Counted from the stretch's first letter, positions 23,755 to 33,372 are shown. The stretch: 33,794 bases of DNA from Pseudomonadota bacterium (GCA_018262235.1 JAGTRY010000033.1:1-33794); one strand, 5' to 3'. The notes: generated from the letters alone by a model not told the origin. Numbers and translations: made by a program.

Positions 23755-26700
23755 ATGAACCCGAGCGCCGAGCCCCAGCACAGTGCACAGCCCGCCAGCA
23801 CCGATAGCGACGCGATCCAGCGCGTGGTGAAGGTGCGGCGCGACTACAACACCTGGGTCGCCAACGAAAGCATCGAAGACTACGCCCTGCGTTACACCCC
23901 GAAGAGCTTCCGCAAACTCTCGGAATGGCAGGTCGCCAATACAGCTTTCGGCGCGGCCGCGTTTCTGGTGCTGGAAGCCGTCGGCGCGACCCTGCTGGTC
24001 AATTACGGCTTCACCAATGCCGCGCTGGCGATCCTCGCCACGGGGCTGATCATCTTCCTGTGCGGCACGCCGATCAGCCTGTATGCCGCCCGCTACGGGC
24101 TGGACATGGACCTGCTCACGCGCGGTGCCGGCTTCGGTTATATCGGCTCGACCATCACCTCGCTGATCTACGCCAGTTTCACCTTCATTTTCTTCGCCCT
24201 CGAAGCGGCAGTGATGGCCTATGCGCTGGAGCTCGCCTTCGACATTCCCCCTGCATTGGGCTACCTCCTCTGTGCCCTGGTGGTGATTCCACTGGTGACC
24301 CACGGCGTCACCATGATCAGCCGCCTGCAGCGCCTGACCCAGCCGGTCTGGCTGATCCTGCTGGCCCTGCCTTTCGGTTTCGTCCTGGCAAAAAATCCCG
24401 GGGTGCTGGGCGAACTGGCCGGCTATGCCGGCAGCAAGGGCGATGGTGCAGGTTTCAACATGCATCTGTTCGGTGCGGCACTGACCGTGGGCATCGCACT
24501 CATCACCCAGATGGGCGAACAGGTTGATTACCTGCGTTTCATGCCGGCACGGACTCCAACCAATCGCAAGCGCTGGCTTGCTGCCGTACTTGTCGGCGGG
24601 CCGGGCTGGGTGGTACTGGGCGTGGCCAAGATGCTTGGCGGTTGCCTGCTGGCCTATCTCGCGATCCGCAACTCGGTGCCTATTGATCGTGCCGTCGACC
24701 CCAACCAGATGTATCTGGTGGGCTTTGAATCGGTGTTTTCGCATCCGGGCTGGGCGATAGCAGCCACGGCAAGCTTCGTGGTCATCTCGCAGCTCAAGAT
24801 CAACGTGACCAATGCCTATGCCGGGTCACTCGCCTGGAGCAACTTCTTCGCGCGCCTTACCCACAGCCACCCGGGCCGCGTGGTCTGGATGGTGTTCAAC
24901 ACTGCCATCGCGCTGATGCTGATGGAACTGGATGTATTCCAGGCACTGGGTCAGGTGCTGGGGCTGTATTCGAACATTGCCATTTCATGGCTGGTGGCCG
25001 TGGTGGCGGATCTCGTGATCAACAAGCCGCTGGGGCTCTCGCCACCGGGCATCGAATTCAAACGCGCCTATCTTTACGACATCAATCCGGTCGGCGTCGG
25101 CACCATGCTGGTCGCTTCCACCCTGTCGATCCTGGCCTATCTGGGCGTGTTCGGGGCCGATGCGCAGGCCTTCACATCTTTCATCGCGCTGGGCTCGGCG
25201 CTGATCTCCTCACCGCTGATTGCCTGGGCCACCGGCGGCAGGTATTACCTGGCCCGCCACCCGAGTGAGCCAAGCAGCAGCGGCACGCATCGCTGCGTAA
25301 TCTGCGAGCGCGAATACGAGGGGGAGGACATGGCGCACTGCCCCGCCTACCAGGGCCAGATCTGCTCGCTGTGCTGCTCGCTGGATGCCCGCTGCCACGA
25401 TCTGTGCAAACCCGATGCCCGCCTCTCCGCGCAGTGGCAGGCAAGCATGCGGCGCTTGCTGCCCAAGCCGATGTGGCCGTATCTGGATACCGGAGTCGGC
25501 CACTATCTGTTGCTGATGGCCGTCATCGTCACGGCCCTGATAGCGCTGCTTGGCATGCTTTACTACCAGCAACTGCAGACACTTGCCGACGCTGTCCTGC
25601 TGCCCGCCCTCCGGCTGGTCTTCATCAAGGTGTTCTGCGTGTTGTTGCTGGCCAGCGGCATCATCGCCTGGTGGCTGGTACTGACCCACAAGAGCCGCCA
25701 GGTTGCACAGGAAGAATCCAACCGCCAGACCCATCTGCTGATGCGCGAAATCGCCTCGCACCAGCTCACCGACGAAGCCTTGCAGCAAGCCAAGAAAGTA
25801 GCGGACGCGGCCAATCAGGCGAAGAGCCGCTACATCACCACGATCAGCCACGAGCTGCGCACACCGCTCAATTCCATTCTCGGCTATGCGCAGATCCTCG
25901 ATGGCGATCCGACCATCCCGACGCATCGCCAGCAGGCCATCAAGGTCATCCGGCGCAGCGGCGACCATCTGCTCTCGTTGATCGAAGGCACCCTGGACAT
26001 CGCCCGCATCGAAGGCGGCAAACTGACGCTGGATGTTCGCGCGCTGGATTTCCGCGAACTGCTGCAGCAGCTCACCCGCATGTTCGAGCTGCAGGCCGGC
26101 AACAAAGGTATCGCCTTCCGCTTCGAACACGCCCGCGAGATTCCCGCCGTGGTGCGGGCCGACGAAAAGCGCCTGCGCCAGATCCTCATCAACCTGCTGG
26201 GGAACGCCGTCAAATTCACCCGGCATGGGCATGTCACGTTCCGCCTGAATTACGCACGCGACATGGCCAACTTCGAGATCGAGGACAGCGGCCCCGGCAT
26301 CGCGGCAGAAGAAATCGAGCGCATCTTCGAGCCCTTCTCGCGCGGCGGCTCAGGACAGCAGGCCGGCGGCACCGGGCTGGGCCTGACCATCGCCCGCATG
26401 CTCACCGACCTGATGGGGGGCGAACTCAAGGTCAGGAGCGAACCCGGCCAAGGCACCTTGTTCACCGTGCGCCTATTCCTGCCCCAGGTGCACTCGGCGC
26501 AGGCCGCGCGCGAATTGCCACGCCGGCATTACACGGGTTACACGGGCGCGCGCCGGCGCATCCTGATCGTCGATAACGAAGCGGTTGATCGCGAACTGCT
26601 CGCCAGCATCCTCGCCCCGCTCGGCTTCGAGCTTGATCAGGCTGCCTCCGGCATCGAATGCCTGGAAGTACTGCCACGCTTCCAGCCGGACCTGATCTTC

Positions 26701-27210
26701 ATGGATCTGGCCATGCCCGGCATCGATGGCTGGGAGACGATCCGCCGCATCCGTGCCGGCCATCTGTCGACAGCACATATCGCCATCATCTCCGCCAATG
26801 CTTTCGACAAGGGTCTGGACAACGATGCCGGCATGGATCCGCAGGACTTCATCCTCAAACCGGTGCGCGTGGCAGAATTGCTCGACTGGATCGGCAACAA
26901 GCTGCAGCTGGAATGGCGAGAAGATCCTGCCGGGGCGACGAGCGCCCTGGAACGCCCGGCCACACCCCGCTCCGGCGAGGAACCCGGGTCCAGCCATGCG
27001 CCACCCCCGCGTGCCCTGCTCGAAGCACTCGCCCAGCAGATCAAGCTCGGCTATGTGCGTGGCATTCACGGCGTGCTTGACCAGATCGCCGCGCACGATG
27101 CGGGGCACGCCGGCTGGGTTGCACAGCAACGGGAATGGCTCGGCCAGTTCGATTTTGACGCCATGAACAACGCTCTCAAGAGGAGTCTGGATGCCGCCCC
27201 TGAATCTTGA
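23755..27210 (+). CDS. NCS1-type permease fused to a hybrid histidine kinase
   Basis: A 1151-residue fusion. Residues about 28-500 are a full NCS1-family permease (family substrates are cytosine, uracil, allantoin, hydantoin, thiamine) with about 12 helices, entered by [25 protein letters not shown] linker (512-553) holds eight cysteines: 514, 517, 529, 537, 540, 541, 547 and 551. Two more helices (about 583-603 and 620-645) and a coiled coil lead to the kinase: [11 protein letters not shown] with His699, [26 protein letters not shown] receiver follows (about 933-1045, phospho-acceptor Asp984 in FMDLAMPG), then a helical tail. It probably senses transport or binding of a nitrogen compound and passes phosphate on. 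The ATG has a poor ribosome site; a GTG about 24 codons in is an alternative. It overlaps the regulator gene by 20 bases. Confidence 0.93.
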   Translation: MNPSAEPQHSAQPASTDSDAIQRVVKVRRDYNTWVANESIEDYALRYTPKSFRKLSEWQVANTAFGAAAFLVLEAVGATLLVNYGFTNAALAILATGLIIFLCGTPISLYAARYGLDMDLLTRGAGFGYIGSTITSLIYASFTFIFFALEAAVMAYALELAFDIPPALGYLLCALVVIPLVTHGVTMISRLQRLTQPVWLILLALPFGFVLAKNPGVLGELAGYAGSKGDGAGFNMHLFGAALTVGIALITQMGEQVDYLRFMPARTPTNRKRWLAAVLVGGPGWVVLGVAKMLGGCLLAYLAIRNSVPIDRAVDPNQMYLVGFESVFSHPGWAIAATASFVVISQLKINVTNAYAGSLAWSNFFARLTHSHPGRVVWMVFNTAIALMLMELDVFQALGQVLGLYSNIAISWLVAVVADLVINKPLGLSPPGIEFKRAYLYDINPVGVGTMLVASTLSILAYLGVFGADAQAFTSFIALGSALISSPLIAWATGGRYYLARHPSEPSSSGTHRCVICEREYEGEDMAHCPAYQGQICSLCCSLDARCHDLCKPDARLSAQWQASMRRLLPKPMWPYLDTGVGHYLLLMAVIVTALIALLGMLYYQQLQTLADAVLLPALRLVFIKVFCVLLLASGIIAWWLVLTHKSRQVAQEESNRQTHLLMREIASHQLTDEALQQAKKVADAANQAKSRYITTISHELRTPLNSILGYAQILDGDPTIPTHRQQAIKVIRRSGDHLLSLIEGTLDIARIEGGKLTLDVRALDFRELLQQLTRMFELQAGNKGIAFRFEHAREIPAVVRADEKRLRQILINLLGNAVKFTRHGHVTFRLNYARDMANFEIEDSGPGIAAEEIERIFEPFSRGGSGQQAGGTGLGLTIARMLTDLMGGELKVRSEPGQGTLFTVRLFLPQVHSAQAARELPRRHYTGYTGARRRILIVDNEAVDRELLASILAPLGFELDQAASGIECLEVLPRFQPDLIFMDLAMPGIDGWETIRRIRAGHLSTAHIAIISANAFDKGLDNDAGMDPQDFILKPVRVAELLDWIGNKLQLEWREDPAGATSALERPATPRSGEEPGSSHAPPPRALLEALAQQIKLGYVRGIHGVLDQIAAHDAGHAGWVAQQREWLGQFDFDAMNNALKRSLDAAPES

Positions 27211-28126
27211 CCGCACAAGTGCCGATCTGGTGCTGATCGTCGACGACGTACCGGACAACCTCTCGGTACTGCACGATGCGCTGGATGAATCGGGCTTCAC
27301 CGTACTGGTCGCGATCAATGGCGAATCCGCCCTGGCGCGAGCCCGCCAGAGTCTGCCGGACATCATCCTGCTCGACGCGATGATGCCGGGCATGGATGGC
27401 TTCGAAGTGGCGCGCCGGCTCAAAGCCGATTTTTCCACACGCCATATTCCGATCATCTTCATGACCGGGCTCACCGAGACCGAACATGTGGTCGCAGCCT
27501 TCAATGCAGGGGGCGCCGACTACGTGACCAAGCCGGTGCGCACCGGCGAGGTGATTGCCCGCGTGCACAGCCACCTGGCCAGCGCACGGCAAATGAAACA
27601 GGCGCGCAGCGCACTGGATGCCTTCGGCCAGGCCACCATCGCGGTACGCCCCGAATCCGGCCGGATCACCTGGCAGACCCCGCTGGCGCGGCGCCTGCTC
27701 GCAAGTTACTTCGACGGCGAATACGAACACGCCCCGTCGGCGATCCTCAACTGGCTGAGCACCAGCAGTCCCTCCGGCACCAACGCACTCCCGCTGAACA
27801 TCGTGCGCGAGAGTCGCCGCCTCATTCTCACCCTGCATGACCAGACCGCCGATGGCGAATGGCTGCTGGTGCTGCGCGAAGAAAACGATGCTGCGCAGAT
27901 CGAGACCCTGATCGCCAGTTTCGGGCTGACCCGCAAGGAAGCCGAGGTGCTGTACTGGGTGAGCCGCGGCAAAACCAGCCCGGATATCGGCGAGATCCTC
28001 GGCTCCAGCCCGCGTACCGTGAACAAGCATCTCGAACACATCTACGAAAAGCTCGGCGTGGAAACCCGCACGGCCGCAGCCAATCTCGCCCTGAACCGCT
28101 TGCATGCGGGCCCCTTGCAGGAGTGA
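27191..28126 (+). CDS. LuxR-type response regulator of the NCS1-kinase system
   Basis: A 311-residue response regulator. The receiver (about 14-130) has IVDD and the phospho-acceptor Asp62 (LLDAMMPGMDGF) and the conserved KPV. A middle segment of about 100 residues (about 135-235) resembles no domain I can name. The C-terminal LuxR/GerE HTH spans about 243-305 (LTRKEAEVLYWVSRGKTSPDIGEILGSSPRTVNKHLEHIYEKLGV). It begins inside the kinase gene with AGAGGAG six bases upstream, so the two are translationally coupled and very probably cognate partners. Target genes are unknown. A terminator follows directly. Confidence 0.92.
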   Translation: MPPLNLDRTSADLVLIVDDVPDNLSVLHDALDESGFTVLVAINGESALARARQSLPDIILLDAMMPGMDGFEVARRLKADFSTRHIPIIFMTGLTETEHVVAAFNAGGADYVTKPVRTGEVIARVHSHLASARQMKQARSALDAFGQATIAVRPESGRITWQTPLARRLLASYFDGEYEHAPSAILNWLSTSSPSGTNALPLNIVRESRRLILTLHDQTADGEWLLVLREENDAAQIETLIASFGLTRKEAEVLYWVSRGKTSPDIGEILGSSPRTVNKHLEHIYEKLGVETRTAAANLALNRLHAGPLQE

Positions 28127-28169
28127 ATGGCTTCCGCACCGAGGATCACGCTGCACGACTGCTAAAAGG

Positions 28170-28204
28170 AAAAGGCACCGCCGGCGAACCGGAAGTGCCT
28201 TTTG
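28170..28204. terminator. Bidirectional terminator between response regulator and ald
   Basis: AAAAGGCAC pairs with GTGCCTTTT around a GC-rich 16-base loop. There are T-runs on either strand, and it sits between convergent genes. Confidence 0.8.
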
Positions 28205-28228
28205 TTCAGACCGTTTGGAGTGCAGGAC

Positions 28229-29341
28229 TCAGAGCAACTGTTCGGCCGGCGTGCAGGGCAAAGCCAGCGCTTCGGCCACTTCCGGCCGGGTCAGCTTGCC
28301 TTGGCAAACATTCAGGCCGTTGCGCAAATGCACATCGTCACGCAGGGCCGCCTTCCAGCCTTTGTTGGCCAGCGCCAGCGCAAACGGCAGCGTGGCGGCG
28401 TTCAGGGCATAGGTCGAGGTCCGCGCTACGGCGCCCGGCATGTTGGCCACGCAATAGTGCACCACGCCGTCAATGACAAAAGTCGGTTCGTCATGGGTCG
28501 TGGCTTGCGATGTCTCACAACAGCCGCCCTGGTCGATCGCCACATCGACGATCACCGAACCGGCCTTCATCTTCGGCAGCATTGCGCGGGTAACCAGCTT
28601 TGGAGCGGTCGCGCCCGGAATCAGCACGGCCCCGATGACGACATCGGCACTGCAAACCGCGGCTTCCACCGTATCCCGATTGGCATGAACCGTCTTGACC
28701 TGCGTACCGAACTGGGCCGCCAGACGACGCAGTGCCGCCGGGCTGCGATCCAGCACCGTCACGTCGGCCCCCATTCCTGCCGCGACAAGTGCCGCGTTGC
28801 TGCCGACGATGCCGCCGCCCAAAATCACGACCTTGCCCGGCGCGACACCCGGCACGCCGCTGAGCAGCACCCCGCTCCCACCGGCCGCCTTCTCCAGGCA
28901 ATGTGCGCCAGCCTGCACGCTCATGCGCCCGGCCACTTCGGACATCGGTGCCAGCAAGGGCAGCGAGCCATCCGCGGCCGTCACGGTTTCATACGCAACG
29001 CATACGGCACCACTGGCCAGCAGCGCTTTGGTCTGCTCGGGATCCGGCGCAAGGTGCAGATAGGTAAACAGCAGTTGGTCCGCACGCAGCATGGCACATT
29101 CTTCCGGCTGCGGCTCTTTCACCTTGACGATCATCTCGGCCTGCTCGAACACCTCTTTGGCACTCGCCAGGATCCGGGCGCCCGCTGCGCGATAGTCATC
29201 ATCGGAAGCGCCAATGCCCAGACCGGCGCCTTGCTCGACCAGCAACTGATGACCCTGTGCCACCAGTTCGCGCACGGATGCCGGCGTGAGGCCGACCCGG
29301 TATTCGTGATTCTTGATTTCCTTGGGGACGCCAACAAACAT
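28229..29341 (-). CDS. ald: Alanine dehydrogenase
   Basis: A 370-residue NAD-dependent enzyme that deaminates L-alanine reversibly to pyruvate and ammonia. The N-terminus FVGVPKEIKNHEYRVGLTPASV contains the substrate-binding Arg15. VKVKEPQ and LHLAPD carry the Lys and His of the active site. The Rossmann motif is GGGIVGSNAA, and the end GLNVCQGKLTRPEVAEAL is typical. The start at 29341 is chosen because GGAG lies seven bases upstream and the family begins M(x)(V/I)GVPKE; a start at 29362 adds seven residues. It is divergent from an Lrp-type regulator, a common pairing for alanine-inducible ald genes. Confidence 0.95.
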   Translation of the reverse strand: MFVGVPKEIKNHEYRVGLTPASVRELVAQGHQLLVEQGAGLGIGASDDDYRAAGARILASAKEVFEQAEMIVKVKEPQPEECAMLRADQLLFTYLHLAPDPEQTKALLASGAVCVAYETVTAADGSLPLLAPMSEVAGRMSVQAGAHCLEKAAGGSGVLLSGVPGVAPGKVVILGGGIVGSNAALVAAGMGADVTVLDRSPAALRRLAAQFGTQVKTVHANRDTVEAAVCSADVVIGAVLIPGATAPKLVTRAMLPKMKAGSVIVDVAIDQGGCCETSQATTHDEPTFVIDGVVHYCVANMPGAVARTSTYALNAATLPFALALANKGWKAALRDDVHLRNGLNVCQGKLTRPEVAEALALPCTPAEQLL

Positions 29342-29452
29342 GATCTTGCTCCATTCATTCAAGGTGATTGATAAAAGACACGGCCCCTACAGAGATATTC
29401 AATGTTTTCTCTTAAATTAGCAGAGGATAAGCAAATACTATCGATCATCAAA

Positions 29453-29531
29453 CAGTGAATTTCACTGCAATAAAGCTAAAATTCCCGCCTATGTAGTGAA
29501 TAATCCATCCCGCTACTTCAAAGACAGTGAA
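29453..29531. promoter_or_regulatory. Candidate Lrp/AldR operator region
   Basis: CAGTGAA-T-TTCACTG (29453-29467) is a perfect palindrome in the gap between ald and the Lrp-type gene. The half-site AGTGAA recurs at 29495-29500 and 29526-29531, i.e. 41 and 31 bp apart, close to four and three helical turns. A TAAAAT (29477-29482) next to the palindrome may be the -10 of the regulator. Confidence 0.55.
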
Positions 29532-29993
29532 ATGATCGAACTCGACAAGACGGACCTGAAAATCCTCCAGATCCTGCAGCGTGAAGCCCGCATCCCGATC
29601 ACCGAACTGGCCCAGCGCATCAGCCTTTCGGCCACGCCTGTCAGTGACCGTGTCCGGCGTCTGGAACGCAACGGCGTCATCACCGGATACCACGCCCGCG
29701 TAGCCCCCCAGGCGCTTGGCTTGCGGATCCTGGTATTTGTGGAACTGCGCCTGGCGCAAAAATCCTCGGAGATTTTCGATTCGGTCAAACGCGAACTGGC
29801 CCACGTCCCCGAAGTGCTCGAATGCCATCTGGTTGCGGGAGAGTTCGACTATCTGATCAAGGCCCGCATTCCCGACATGCGGGACTACCGCGATTTGCTG
29901 GGGCGCATCCTGCTCAAGCTGCCGATGGCGATGGAGTCGCGCAGTTACGTCGTCATGGAAGAGATCAAGGAAAGCCACATCCTGGGTCAATGA
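29532..29993 (+). CDS. Lrp/AsnC-family regulator, probably of ald
   Basis: A 153-residue Lrp-type protein. The N-terminal HTH (LDKTDLKILQILQREARIPITELAQRISLSATPVSDRVRRLERNGVI, about 2-50) is followed by the RAM ligand-binding domain (about 62-145), which typically binds an amino acid. The start at 29532 matches the family's MIELDKTD; a GTG at 29496 would add 12 residues. Divergent from ald, with phased half-sites between, so an alanine-sensing activator is the best guess (AldR-like). No terminator before the next gene was seen. Confidence 0.88.
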   Translation: MIELDKTDLKILQILQREARIPITELAQRISLSATPVSDRVRRLERNGVITGYHARVAPQALGLRILVFVELRLAQKSSEIFDSVKRELAHVPEVLECHLVAGEFDYLIKARIPDMRDYRDLLGRILLKLPMAMESRSYVVMEEIKESHILGQ

Positions 29994-30095
29994 GGCACGA
30001 TACGCGGCGGCGCCCTGATTTTCCCGTCTAAAGTAGACAAGACCTAGAGCGATTCTTGCTTGATTTTGCGCATCTGATGCAAGGAAGGATGGAAG

Positions 30096-30878
30096 ATGCC
30101 TGCAACTGCTATCTTGCCTGCCCGGCCCCAGGGAATCCTCATCGATCTGGCAGGCGTTCTGCATACCGGAGACGCCGCCATACCGCGCTCCCTGGCAGCC
30201 CTGCACCAGCTTCGCGCAGCAGGGCTGCCGATGCGCTTTCTGACCAACACAACCCGCAGCCCCCGCACCACGATCATGCACAAGCTGGCGGCCATGGGCT
30301 TTGACGTGCAGGAATCCGAGATCATCACCGCGGCCCGCGCCACGCTTCAGCATGTCCATGCTCTTGGCCTGCACCCGCATTTCCTGATCCATCCGGATCT
30401 GGCTGAAGAAATGGGGCCCAGTGCCACCGAACCGGATGCCGTGGTGCTGGGCGATGCAGGCCCCTATTTCACTTTCGAGGCGATGAATCAGGTGTTCCGC
30501 CTGCTGATGCGCGGTCTGCCGCTGATCGCCATGGCTCGCAACCGTTTCTTCCAGGAACCGGATGGCTTGACCATCGACATGGGCGCCTATGTCAGCGCGC
30601 TCGAATATGCTGCAGGAGTAAAAGCCGAGATCGTTGGCAAACCGGCAACGGCCTATTTCGCAGCAGCCCTGGCCGACATGGGGGTGGCCGCAGAAAATGC
30701 GATCATGATCGGCGACGACGTGCGCGATGATGTGCAAGGCGCCCAGAACGCCGGGATTGCAGGCATTCTGGTCCGCACCGGCAAATATCGCCCGCAGGAC
30801 GAACACGATCCGCAGGCTCGTCCGGCGATGATTGTCGACGACTTCGCAGCAGCCGTCCGAACCATCCTCGGCCAATGA
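30096..30878 (+). CDS. LHPP-like HAD-superfamily IIA hydrolase
   Basis: A 260-residue HAD phosphatase of subclass IIA. It aligns by eye with LHPP (phospholysine/phosphohistidine/inorganic-pyrophosphate phosphatase): FLTNTTRSPR (motif II), EIVGKPATAYF with Lys (motif III), MIGDDVRDDVQGAQNAG (motif IV) and LVRTGKYRPQDEH. The nucleophile is Asp17 in LIDLAGVLH. The +2 position, usually Asp in HAD enzymes and Ser in LHPP, is Ala19 here. AAGGAAGG lies seven bases before the ATG. A role in phosphoprotein or pyrophosphate hydrolysis is inferred from family only. Confidence 0.85.
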   Translation: MPATAILPARPQGILIDLAGVLHTGDAAIPRSLAALHQLRAAGLPMRFLTNTTRSPRTTIMHKLAAMGFDVQESEIITAARATLQHVHALGLHPHFLIHPDLAEEMGPSATEPDAVVLGDAGPYFTFEAMNQVFRLLMRGLPLIAMARNRFFQEPDGLTIDMGAYVSALEYAAGVKAEIVGKPATAYFAAALADMGVAAENAIMIGDDVRDDVQGAQNAGIAGILVRTGKYRPQDEHDPQARPAMIVDDFAAAVRTILGQ

Positions 30879-30988
30879 AGCACGCCCGGCCCGGCATGTA
30901 AAACCGGATAAATCCGTGACACAGCGCGCCAATCCGGCGCAAGACTGATTACCCTAGCGGCTGTGTGTGTTCTTGAAGGGCTTGACGG

Positions 30989-32401
30989 ATGCCAGACGAT
31001 CCATTTGCCGAAGCAGTCGTATGCTTCAACGCAGGATTGGCCTATCTGACGAGTGGCGCAAAAAGCCACGCCGAAACCAGTTTCCGCCAGGCCATTGATC
31101 TGGCCCCCGAGCTGGCCGAAGCCCACGCAAACCTTGCCCTCGTACTGGATCAGCAAGGCAGTACGGGCCTGGCCGAGTCAAGCTACCGGCATGCCCTTTC
31201 CCTGAATCCGGACCTGCTTCAGGTCCACCAGAATCTCGGCGTATTGCTGGCGAACCAGCGGCGTTTTGCCGAAGCGGCGCAGTGCTATCAACAAGCACTC
31301 CAGCGCCAGCCGGACAACCCCACGATCTGGTCGAACCTCGGTGTCCTGCATGCCAGCGAGAAAAGGGAAGCGGAAGCCGAGGAATGCCATCGCCATGCCC
31401 TGATGCTGGATCCCACACATCGCTCGGCCCGCTTCAACCTGGCCTACCTGCTGCTGCGCCAGGGCAAATACACGGAAGGTTTCGCCTGCCTGGAAGCCCG
31501 CGACTGGTACGCGGTGTTTGCCGACATGCTGAGCAGGGAACGCGGGATCGCCCGCTGGCAAGGCGAAGCATTGACCGGCAAATCCATCCTGATCACCTGT
31601 GAAGCAGGCCATGGCGACATGATCCACTTCTGTCGCTATGCCAGCGAACTGAAATCGCGCGGGGCCATCCGTGTCGACGTGCTGTGCCACCCGGCGCTGA
31701 CACGTCTGTTCACCACCCTGGATGGCGTCGATCAGGTCTATGCGCTGGACCAGCCCTGGCCCGGGCAAGGCTGGGACTTCTGGTCGCCGCCCCTGAGCCT
31801 GCCGCATTTTTGCGCCACCCGCCTGGAGACGATCCCGGCCCATCTGCCCTACCTGCATGCCACGGCCGCGGACCTTGCTAAATGGCAACCCCGCCTGCCC
31901 ACTGGCGGTCTACGCATCGGGCTGGCCTGGAAGGGCAATCCGAAATTCGAGAATGACGCCGAGCGCTCAATCCCGCACATCACCCTCCTGGCTCCTTTGT
32001 GGTCGGTCAGCGGTGTGCACTTTGTCAGCCTGCAGAAAGGGGCGGGCGAAGAAGAAGCACGCACGATCAGCAGCGCTTGCCCGATCACCCTCATCGGCCC
32101 GGAACTGGGCGACTTTGCCGACACCGCAGCCGTCATCGAGCAGCTCGATCTGGTGATCTGCGTGGATAGCGCGGTCGCTCACCTCGCGGGCGCTCTGGGC
32201 AAGCCATGCTGGCTGCTGCTACCCGATTTCAAGACCGACTGGCGCTGGCTGAACGAACGCGAAGACTCCCCCTGGTACCCGAAAAGCATAAAACTGTTCC
32301 GTCAAACCCGCCATGGCGGATGGGGCCCCGTCATCGCCCACGTGTGCGCCGCGCTGGACGACTTCGTGAAACAGCAGACGGCGCACGACACACAGGCCTG
32401 A
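30989..32401 (+). CDS. TPR-repeat protein with C-terminal GT9-like glycosyltransferase domain
   Basis: A 470-residue protein. Residues about 8-165 are four to five TPR units (AETSFRQAIDLAPELAEAHANLALVLDQQG, then AESSYRHALSLNPD, AAQCYQQALQRQPD, AEECHRHALMLDP). The rest (about 190-460) resembles the glycosyltransferase family 9/heptosyltransferase fold, with LRIGLAWKGNP, DLVICVDSAVAHLAGALGKPCWLLLP and DWRW, the shared signature of TPR-linked transferases. It has no signal peptide or membrane helix. Acceptor and sugar are unknown. Transcribed like its neighbours, with about 110 bases to the HAD gene. Confidence 0.88.
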   Translation: MPDDPFAEAVVCFNAGLAYLTSGAKSHAETSFRQAIDLAPELAEAHANLALVLDQQGSTGLAESSYRHALSLNPDLLQVHQNLGVLLANQRRFAEAAQCYQQALQRQPDNPTIWSNLGVLHASEKREAEAEECHRHALMLDPTHRSARFNLAYLLLRQGKYTEGFACLEARDWYAVFADMLSRERGIARWQGEALTGKSILITCEAGHGDMIHFCRYASELKSRGAIRVDVLCHPALTRLFTTLDGVDQVYALDQPWPGQGWDFWSPPLSLPHFCATRLETIPAHLPYLHATAADLAKWQPRLPTGGLRIGLAWKGNPKFENDAERSIPHITLLAPLWSVSGVHFVSLQKGAGEEEARTISSACPITLIGPELGDFADTAAVIEQLDLVICVDSAVAHLAGALGKPCWLLLPDFKTDWRWLNEREDSPWYPKSIKLFRQTRHGGWGPVIAHVCAALDDFVKQQTAHDTQA

Positions 32402-32439
32402 ACAGGTAAAATTGCTCATCCGCGTCACGAAAGAACCCG

Positions 32440-33372
32440 ATGAGCCTGCTGTCCGCCTCCCTGCTGGGAATAGATTTTGCCAATCCCCTGTTGAATGCTT
32501 CCGGCGTCTGGTGCCGTGACAAAGCCGAACTGGATGCCCTCAACGCAAGTGCCGCCGGCAGCTTCATCACCAAGAGCTGTACGCTTGTGCCGCGTGCCGG
32601 CAATCCCGAGCCACGCTACTACGCCACGCCGCTGGGCAGCATCAATTCGATGGGCTTGCCCAACGAAGGCTATCCGTATTACCTCGATTACGCGCGCCAT
32701 CATGACTACCGCGCCAAGCCGCTGTTCATGTCGGTCGCCGGCCTGTCGCTGGCCGACAATCTCGCCATGCTCGCAGCGATCCGGGCGGCGGATCTGCCTG
32801 CCATCGTCGAATTGAATCTCTCCTGCCCCAATGTGCCGGGCAAACCGCAGATCGCCTACGACTTCGCGGCCATGACCGAAATGCTCGAAGCCGTCTCGCT
32901 TGAATACGCCCGGCCTTTCGGCGTGAAAATGCCTCCGTACTTCGACATCGCCCATTTCGATGAAGCAGCGGCGATCCTCAACCGTTTTCCGCATGTGACC
33001 TTCGTCACCTGCATCAACTCCATCGGCAACGCCCTGATCATCGATCCCGAAACCGAGAGTGTGGTGATCAAACCCAAGGAGGGTTTTGGCGGCATCGGCG
33101 GGGACTATGTGCTGCCCACCGCTCTGGCCAACGTCAACGCTTTCTACCGGCGTTGCCCCGGCAAGCAGATCATCGGCTGTGGCGGCGTAAGCACCGGTGA
33201 ACACGTGTTCATGCATCTGCTCGCCGGCGCCTCGCTGGTTCAGGTCGGCAGCGCACTCTACGAAGAAGGCCCGGCCATTTTCGCGCGCCTGAATGCCGAG
33301 TTGAGCGCCCTGCTCGAACGCAAGGGCTACGCCTCGATCGAATCCGTACGCGGCAAGCTGCGCACGCTGTGA
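32440..33372 (+). CDS. pyrD: Dihydroorotate dehydrogenase, class 1A
   Basis: A 310-residue soluble flavoenzyme for the fourth step of pyrimidine synthesis. It follows the class 1A pattern (Lactococcus PyrDA type): NSMGLPNEGYPYYLDY, NLSCPNVPGKPQIAYDF with catalytic Cys129, INSIGNALIIDPETESVVIKPKEGFGGIGG and IIGCGGVSTGEHVFMHLLAGASLVQVGSALYEEG. Class 1A enzymes use fumarate as electron acceptor. There is no N-terminal membrane helix, unlike the class 2 enzyme usual in proteobacteria. The ribosome site is weak (GAAAGAA). TAAAAT at 32407-32412 may be a -10. Confidence 0.93.
   Translation: MSLLSASLLGIDFANPLLNASGVWCRDKAELDALNASAAGSFITKSCTLVPRAGNPEPRYYATPLGSINSMGLPNEGYPYYLDYARHHDYRAKPLFMSVAGLSLADNLAMLAAIRAADLPAIVELNLSCPNVPGKPQIAYDFAAMTEMLEAVSLEYARPFGVKMPPYFDIAHFDEAAAILNRFPHVTFVTCINSIGNALIIDPETESVVIKPKEGFGGIGGDYVLPTALANVNAFYRRCPGKQIIGCGGVSTGEHVFMHLLAGASLVQVGSALYEEGPAIFARLNAELSALLERKGYASIESVRGKLRTL

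Noticed and set aside
23710-24744. Minus-strand open frame opposite the NCS1 permease domain
   Set aside because: Composition typical of antisense reading of a membrane-protein gene (many His, Gln, Gly); no ribosome site.
28202-29371. Plus-strand open frame of 389 codons opposite ald
   Set aside because: ald is clearly the coding strand by conserved motifs; the opposite frame has no domain.
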